From Halomonas sp. H10-9-1 (GTDB lineage Bacteria; Pseudomonadota; Gammaproteobacteria; Pseudomonadales; Halomonadaceae), in contig NZ_JAMSHO010000001.1 in the NCBI RefSeq assembly GCF_040147005.1, positions 930,001-994,000 on the forward strand: a stretch of 64,000 bases of DNA, written 5' to 3'. The notes beneath the pieces were generated by a model. It had not been told where the DNA came from. It saw nothing but the letters and a program-made list of their open reading frames with translations, and made no database searches. This document shows, in pieces, positions 59,053-64,000 of this stretch (position 1 is its first letter; every line of letters begins with the position of its first letter). The position numbers and the translations under genes were made by a program.

Positions 59053-59152
59053 CCGGCGACAGGCCTGCGAGGGGGCGCTACGAGTACGTCCTTGTAGGCT
59101 ACCTCGGCCATCCCTGGTCCTCGGACCCCCTCTTCGACCTGTCCCCGGCGCC
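59053..59152. repeat. ~100-bp palindromic repeat, copy E (diverged centre)
   Basis: The ends match the family (CCGGCGACAGGCC and GACCTGTCCCCGGCGCC), in the orientation opposite to copies A, B and D. The centre is different: it has GCCATCCCTGG but lacks the GGCATCGGTAGC target word. It lies between the GNAT gene and yajQ and carries no IS, in keeping with the loss of the target. Confidence 0.8.
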
Positions 59153-59265
59153 TTTCGCTATCGCCGCATGGCTAACTGCGATAGCCCTGCACTGGAGACG
59201 GCGGCGTTGGAGGCTCGGGACTGATAGAATCCAGGCAACCATCCCCCACTTTGCCAGGAGCCGCC

Positions 59266-59751
59266 ATGCCCTCCTTCGATATCGTCTCCGAGTTCGACAA
59301 GCACGAGGCCAGCAACGCCGTCGACCAGGCCAACCGCGAGATCCAGACCCGCTTCGACTTCAAGGGGGTCAGCGCGAGCTTCGAGCTCAATGGCGAGACC
59401 GTCGCGCTGGAGGCCGAGGCCGATTTCCAGCTCAAGCAGATGCTCGATGTGCTGCGTGGAAGGCTGATCGCACGTGGCATCGACGCCCGCTGCATGGACA
59501 TCCAGGAGGCGATTCTCTCCGGGGTTCGCGCCCGCCAGGAGGTGACCCTCAAGCAGGGCCTCGACCAGAAGGAGGCCAAGGACATCGTCAAGCGCATCAA
59601 GGAGAGCAAGCTCAAGGTCCAGGCCCAGATCCAGGGCGAGAAAGTGCGCGTCACCGGCAAGAAGCGCGACGACCTCCAGTCGGTGATGGCGCTGTTGCGC
59701 GGAGAGGGCGGCCCCGAGCTGCCGCTGCAGTTCGACAACTTCCGCGACTGA
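59266..59751 (+). CDS. yajQ: YajQ family nucleotide-binding protein
   Basis: The 161-residue protein matches YajQ over its whole length: [21 protein letters not shown]... to FDFKGV, then [30 protein letters not shown] and [10 protein letters not shown]. YajQ proteins bind c-di-GMP or nucleic acids in some species and act as effectors; this function has been shown only in a few organisms. GGAG lies before the ATG at 59266. Confidence 0.94.
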   Translation: MPSFDIVSEFDKHEASNAVDQANREIQTRFDFKGVSASFELNGETVALEAEADFQLKQMLDVLRGRLIARGIDARCMDIQEAILSGVRARQEVTLKQGLDQKEAKDIVKRIKESKLKVQAQIQGEKVRVTGKKRDDLQSVMALLRGEGGPELPLQFDNFRD

Positions 59752-59858
59752 GCCCGTGGGCCGAGGCTCGCGGCTAAGGGTCCCATAGCCATCCTCGATT
59801 GGCGCCCCCGGTCTGCCTGCGCTTCAATGAACTCATTGCCGGGTAAAGGGAGCGCCGG

Positions 59859-60230
59859 ATGTCCGAGCTCAAACGCCTCGTCTACCTCGCCATCGCCGGC
59901 GTCAGCTTCGCGCTGGGGCTGGTCGGCGTGTTCGTGCCGTTGATGCCCACCACCTGCTTCATGCTGCTGGCGGTGTGGTCGGCCACCAGGAGCTCACCGC
60001 GCCTGGCCCGCTGGATCCGTTCTCACCCGCGTTTCGGCCCCGCGGTGGTGGCCTGGGAGGGGGAGCGTGCCATCCCGCGCCACGCCAAGTGGCTCGCCGC
60101 CGCCATGCTGGCCCTTTCCATGCTGGTGCTGGCGCTCTCCGTGACCCTTCTGTGGCTCAAGCTGGTGCTGATTGTCGGCCTCGCCCTGCTCGGGGCCTGG
60201 ATCCTGACCCGGCCGGAGCCGGCGCTCTGA
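59859..60230 (+). CDS. YbaN family (DUF454) inner-membrane protein
   Basis: The 123-residue protein has three to four transmembrane segments and the DUF454 pattern: GVFVPLMPTTCFMLLAVW in the first hairpin, RSHPRFGPAVVAWEGERAIPRHAKW in the cytoplasmic loop, then hydrophobic helices. The function is unknown. It lies 107 bp after yajQ and 66 bp before pepN, all on the plus strand. Confidence 0.88.
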   Translation: MSELKRLVYLAIAGVSFALGLVGVFVPLMPTTCFMLLAVWSATRSSPRLARWIRSHPRFGPAVVAWEGERAIPRHAKWLAAAMLALSMLVLALSVTLLWLKLVLIVGLALLGAWILTRPEPAL

Positions 60231-60296
60231 AGGTGCTTTGAGCTCGAGGGGCGCGGCGCCGTACAATGGTCGCAATTCTCGACAGGAGCATCACGC

Positions 60297-62927
60297 ATGT
60301 CTGACCCCCAGGCGACCTACCTGAGCGACTATCGTCCCCCTGCCTACCGCGTCACCCACACCGAGCTCACCTTCGATCTCGATCCCGCTGCCACCCGGGT
60401 CAAGGCGCGCCTGCACCTCGAGCGCCATCCCGAGCGTGAGGCCGGCGAGCCGCTGGTGCTCGACGGCGAGGGCCTGACCCTGGAGGCGATCGCCCTGGAT
60501 GGGGAGCCGCTCGCGGCGGACGAGTACGCCCAGGCGGCGGCGCACCTGACGGTGCACCGGGTGCCCGAGCGCTTCCACCTGGACACCGAGGTGACCATCG
60601 CCCCCGAGGCCAACACCGCCCTGGAGGGGCTCTACCTCTCCAGCGGCATGTACTGCACCCAGTGCGAGGCCGAGGGATTCCGGCGTATCACCTTCTACCC
60701 GGACCGCCCCGATGTCATGGCGACCTTCTCCACCACGGTGATCGGTGGTACCGGCGAGCCGGTGCTGCTCTCCAACGGCAACCCGGTGGAACGCGGCGAG
60801 TTGCCGGGCGGCCGCCACTTCGTCACCTGGGAGGACCCGCATCCCAAGCCCAGCTACCTGTTCGCCCTGGTGGCCGGCGACCTCAAGAAGGTCGAGGATG
60901 CCTTCACCACCGCCAGCGGGCGCGAGGTGACCCTGCAGATCTGGGTCGAGGAGGAGAACCTCGACAAGACCGATCACGCCATGGCCTCGCTGAAGCGCGC
61001 CATGGCCTGGGACGAGCAGGCCTACGGCCGCGAGTACGATCTCGACCTGTTCATGATCGTGGCGGTCAACGACTTCAACATGGGCGCCATGGAGAACAAG
61101 GGGCTTAACATCTTCAACTCGGCGGCGGTGCTGACCCATCCCCACACCGCCACCGACGCCGCCTTCCAGCGGGTCGAGAGCATCGTCGCCCACGAGTACT
61201 TCCACAACTGGTCGGGCAACCGCGTCACCTGTCGCGACTGGTTCCAGCTCTCCCTGAAGGAGGGCTTCACGGTGTTCCGTGACCAGTGCTTCTCCGCCGA
61301 TACCAACTCCCCGGCGGTCAAGCGCATCGAGGACGTCGCCTTCTTCCGCACCGCCCAGTTCGCCGAGGATGCCGGCCCCACCGCCCACCCGGTGCGCCCC
61401 GACCACTACATCGAGATCGGTAACTTCTACACCCTGACCATCTACGAGAAGGGCGCCGAGGTGGTGCGCATGCTCGCCAACCTGGTGGGCGAGGCAGCCT
61501 TCCGACGTGGCAGCGACCGCTACTTCGAGCGCTTCGACGGTCAGGCGGTGACCATCGAGGACTTCGTCGACTGCATGGCCGAGGCCTCGGGACTGGACCT
61601 TTCCCAGTTCATGCACTGGTACTCCCAGTCCGGTACCCCGGAGATCGATGCCTTCGGCGAGTATGACTACGCCAGGGCCGAGTATCGCCTGATCCTGCGC
61701 CAGCGCACCCCGGCGACCCCCGACCAGCTCGACAAGCAGCCGCTGCACATCCCGGTGCGCCTGGGCCTGGTGGGTACCAAGAGCGGCCGTGACCTGCCGC
61801 TGACCCTGGATGGCGAAACGCTGGGGAGCGACGCCGTGATCCACCTGCGCGAGGCGGAGCAGGAGTTCCTGTTCACCGACGTCTCCGAGGCCCCGGTCCC
61901 CTCGCTGTTGCGTGGCTTCTCGGCCCCGGTGAAGCTGCGTTTCCCCTATGGCCGCGAGGACCTGGCCTTCCTGCTGGCCAACGACTCCGATGGCTTCAAC
62001 CGCTGGGATGCCGGCCAGCGCCTGGCCATGCTGGCCCTGGACGATCTGATCGCCGCGCACCGCAACGGTGTCGAGAAGGTGATGGATCCGCGGGTCACCG
62101 AGGCCTTCCGTGGCCTGCTGGAGGGGGAGCCCGAGGACCGCGCGGTGCTGGCCGAGATGATCACCCTGCCCAGCGAGGCCTACATCGCCGAGCAGCAGCC
62201 ACTGGTGGACGTCGACGCCATCCACGCCGCCCGGGAGTTCATGCGTCGCGGGCTGGCCACGGCGCTGCGGGATGACTTCCTGCGCGTCTACCGCGAGAAC
62301 CAGAGCGACGAGCCCTATGCGCCCACGCCGGAACAGATCGCCCGGCGCAGCCTGAAGAACGTGGCGCTCGCCTATCTCATGGCCATCGAGGACGAGGACG
62401 GCGTGCAACTGGCCCGCGAGCAGTTCGAGGCCGACCACAACATGACCGACGTGCGCCATGCCCTGACCCTGCTGACCCACAGCAGTCGCGACGAGCTCAG
62501 CGAGCCGGCGCTCAAGGCCTTCGGCGAGAAGTGGGCCCATGACCCGCTGGTGATGGACCAGTGGTTTGCGATCCAGGTATCACGCCCGCAACCCGACGTG
62601 CTCGAGCGGGTGAAGTTCCTGATGCAGCACCCGGCCTTCTCGCTGAAGAACCCCAACAAGGTGCGCGCACTGATCGGCACCTTCGCCGGCCAGAACCGGG
62701 TCAACTTCCACCGTATCGACGGCGCGGGCTACCGCCTGCTGGCCGACACCGTGATCGAGCTCAACCGCCTCAACCCGGAGATCGCCGCACGGCTGATCAC
62801 CCCGCTGACCCGCTGGGCGCGCTTCGACGAGGAGCGCCAGGCGCTGATGAAGGGCGAGCTCGAGCGCATCCGCGCCGAGCAGCTCTCGCCCAATGTCTAT
62901 GAGGTGGTGGAAAAGGCCCTGGCCTGA
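60297..62927 (+). CDS. pepN: Aminopeptidase N (M1 family, PepN)
   Basis: The 876-residue zinc aminopeptidase has the exopeptidase motif GAMENKGLN, zinc motif HEYFHNWSGNRVTCRDW with the downstream Glu in LKEGF, and the DUF3458 C-terminal domains. Its length matches E. coli PepN (870). It trims N-terminal residues from peptides in the cytoplasm during protein turnover. Confidence 0.97.
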   Translation: MSDPQATYLSDYRPPAYRVTHTELTFDLDPAATRVKARLHLERHPEREAGEPLVLDGEGLTLEAIALDGEPLAADEYAQAAAHLTVHRVPERFHLDTEVTIAPEANTALEGLYLSSGMYCTQCEAEGFRRITFYPDRPDVMATFSTTVIGGTGEPVLLSNGNPVERGELPGGRHFVTWEDPHPKPSYLFALVAGDLKKVEDAFTTASGREVTLQIWVEEENLDKTDHAMASLKRAMAWDEQAYGREYDLDLFMIVAVNDFNMGAMENKGLNIFNSAAVLTHPHTATDAAFQRVESIVAHEYFHNWSGNRVTCRDWFQLSLKEGFTVFRDQCFSADTNSPAVKRIEDVAFFRTAQFAEDAGPTAHPVRPDHYIEIGNFYTLTIYEKGAEVVRMLANLVGEAAFRRGSDRYFERFDGQAVTIEDFVDCMAEASGLDLSQFMHWYSQSGTPEIDAFGEYDYARAEYRLILRQRTPATPDQLDKQPLHIPVRLGLVGTKSGRDLPLTLDGETLGSDAVIHLREAEQEFLFTDVSEAPVPSLLRGFSAPVKLRFPYGREDLAFLLANDSDGFNRWDAGQRLAMLALDDLIAAHRNGVEKVMDPRVTEAFRGLLEGEPEDRAVLAEMITLPSEAYIAEQQPLVDVDAIHAAREFMRRGLATALRDDFLRVYRENQSDEPYAPTPEQIARRSLKNVALAYLMAIEDEDGVQLAREQFEADHNMTDVRHALTLLTHSSRDELSEPALKAFGEKWAHDPLVMDQWFAIQVSRPQPDVLERVKFLMQHPAFSLKNPNKVRALIGTFAGQNRVNFHRIDGAGYRLLADTVIELNRLNPEIAARLITPLTRWARFDEERQALMKGELERIRAEQLSPNVYEVVEKALA

Positions 62928-62992
62928 GGAAAGGAAAATTTCCCTGAATGGCAGAAAGGTTGGCTTGTCGCAGGCCGGCGTGAAAGCGAACG

Positions 62993-63112
62993 GTAGGAGG
63001 GAGGCTCCGCCTCGCGACTGGAGGCCGAAGGCCTCCCGGTGAAGTGCTCTAGGTTCGCAACACCACCAGGGCGCCTGACGGCGCCAATCGCGATGCAGAG
63101 CATCCCTCCTAC
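62993..63112. repeat. REP-like palindromic unit after pepN
   Basis: GTAGGAGGGA (62993-63002) and its complement TCCCTCCTAC (63103-63112) bound a 120-bp stretch with further inverted words, including CCTCGCGAC against ATCGCGATG and GAGGCCGAAGGCCTC. It is unlike the five-copy palindrome family. No gene lies in 62928-63190. Confidence 0.65.
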
Positions 63113-63146
63113 ATCCTGAATCACGCCAAAGTGCCAAGATCGTTAA

Positions 63147-63174
63147 AAAGCGCCGCCCCTCGGGGCGGCGCTTT
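63147..63174. terminator. Bidirectional terminator between pepN and a small membrane protein
   Basis: AAAGCGCCGCCCC pairs with GGGGCGGCGCTTT, with A and T runs on both sides, between convergent genes. Confidence 0.88.
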
Positions 63175-63190
63175 CACGTCGGGATGTCGG

Positions 63191-63478
63191 TCAATAGATC
63201 AGCCAGCTCAAGACGACAAAGCCCAGCAGCAGCCAGACCAGGGTGGCGACGATGGCGCGGCGGGTGAGGGCGCGGAACGCCTTCCACAGCATCCACAGGC
63301 CGACCACCAGGATCAGCAGGCTGACGATGGAGGTGGAGATGCCCAGCGAACCGGCCAGCCCCTGGAGGAAGCCGCGGGCGGAGTCGCCGATATTGGCGAA
63401 GAAGCCGGTCAGCAGGTCGACGACGAAGCGGATGATCTCGCCGAGGGTCCTGCCGATCCAGGTGAAGAACTCTTCCAT
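63191..63478 (-). CDS. Small membrane protein of unknown function
   Basis: The 95-residue product has an amphipathic N-terminus (MEEFFTWIGRTLGEIIRF) and two transmembrane segments: SIVSLLILVVGLWMLW, and AIVATLVWLLLGFVVLSWLIY at the very end. No family is recognised. It lies 80 bp downstream of the NAD-binding protein gene on the same strand and may be co-transcribed with it. Confidence 0.65.
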   Translation of the reverse strand: MEEFFTWIGRTLGEIIRFVVDLLTGFFANIGDSARGFLQGLAGSLGISTSIVSLLILVVGLWMLWKAFRALTRRAIVATLVWLLLGFVVLSWLIY

Positions 63479-63558
63479 GTCAGGTTCCGTGGCAGTTCGA
63501 GAAGTAGCTCAAGGTAACCACGCCGGGAGCGATTGTCATCTTCGGGGTGCGGCATGAA

Positions 63559-64000
63559 TTAGCCGAGCTGGCTTGAAACCGGCTCGATGCCTGACTCCTC
63601 GGCGGCGCTGTCGGCCAGGGCTCGGCCCGCCTCGTCATAGACATGGAAGACGGCGCTGGCACCCAACTCGCGGATCGGATCGATCTCCTCGGGAAACTCG
63701 ACCACGGCGGTGATCTTTCCGGGGAACTGGCGCGACCGCAGCTGCTTTATGGCAAACAGGTTGCCTGCGTGATGCGGCATGGCCAGTACCACCATGTGCA
63801 CATCGGGAGACATCAGCAGCTTGTCCCAGAAGTCGGAGTCGAGAGCGTCACCTTCCACCACGTTGAAGCCACGTTCCGTCAGCATCCTGACGCTGGCCGG
63901 GTTGCTGTCGATGCCGAGGATTCGTAGCCCGTATTCCTTCTGGAGTCGCTGGTAAACGCTGCGTCCGATGCGCCCCATGCCCAGCACTACTGCCTCGGCA
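63559..64000 (-). CDS. TrkA-N (RCK) domain of a cation antiporter/channel-like protein, C-terminal part
   Basis: The frame is open to the right edge, so the N-terminus is missing. The visible 146 residues form a Rossmann NAD-binding domain: VVLGMGRIGRSVY, ILGIDSNPASV, VVEGDALDSDFW, VVLAMPHHAGNLFAIKQLR and GASAVFHVYDEAGRALADSA. This arrangement fits the C-terminal regulatory domain of a KefB/YbaL-type K+/H+ antiporter, probably gated by NAD(H) or nucleotide. The transport part would lie beyond the window. Confidence 0.75.
   Translation of the reverse strand, partial: AEAVVLGMGRIGRSVYQRLQKEYGLRILGIDSNPASVRMLTERGFNVVEGDALDSDFWDKLLMSPDVHMVVLAMPHHAGNLFAIKQLRSRQFPGKITAVVEFPEEIDPIRELGASAVFHVYDEAGRALADSAAEESGIEPVSSQLG

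Overview
The window is a high-GC chromosomal segment of a gammaproteobacterium. Housekeeping gene orders such as nudF-yqiB-cpdA, cmoAB, nnr-tsaE-amiB-mutL-miaA-hfq-hflX-hflK-hflC-hisZ-purA and psd-rhdA-rsgA-orn, together with protein flavour, suggest Halomonadaceae (Halomonas-like). That placement is an inference from gene content; there is no rRNA in the window to confirm it.

Layout. 1-7170 (minus) is a cellulose synthesis operon: a small Pro/Ala-rich accessory protein, BcsQ, a single-chain BcsA-BcsB fusion with a PilZ domain, and the start of BcsC, all translationally coupled. A tRNA-Arg(CCT) follows. 7.7-12.9 kb holds cmoM, rsmC, greB, a periplasmic TPR protein and nudF-yqiB-cpdA. 13.0-15.5 kb is cysDN. 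15.6-19.1 kb holds a zinc peptidase, a DUF4160/DUF2442 pair, a GlsB-like membrane protein and cmoBA, whose CmoA ends in a 5x15-bp in-frame tandem repeat. 19.2-27.3 kb holds pgi, yqiA, parE and parC, with an IS1111-type element between parE and parC. 27.4-31.2 kb is serB and a voltage-gated ion channel gene, split apart by a 1.7-kb lower-GC island carrying a Doc/Fic toxin module and an IS1634 relic. 31.2-33.3 kb is leuA with a leucine-codon leader peptide and attenuator. 33.4-36.3 kb is the EF-P lysylation set epmB/efp/epmA, and 36.3-40.0 kb is psd, rhdA, rsgA and orn. A second identical IS copy in the opposite orientation lies at 40.0-41.4 kb. 41.6-56.1 kb is queG and the nnr...purA superoperon. 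56.2-64 kb holds cobO, an RLAN/ATP-grasp protein with a divergent GNAT, yajQ, a YbaN-family protein, pepN, a small membrane protein and the C-terminal part of an NAD-binding antiporter/channel protein.

Three layers of repeated DNA run through the intergenic spaces. (1) A ~100-bp imperfect palindrome occurs at five loci; in two of them the IS1111 element has inserted at the same internal position. This makes the palindrome its target and points to an RNA-guided choice of site. (2) Heptanucleotide elements are built as an inverted pair: a purine-rich AAGC arm, a spacer starting AAGnAAAnCC, then a GCTT arm that is expanded into 11-16 identical heptamers at three of four loci. (3) A REP-like palindrome lies after pepN. 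These repeats, the island that split the serB/channel operon, and the leuA leader are the most interesting parts of an otherwise conserved region.
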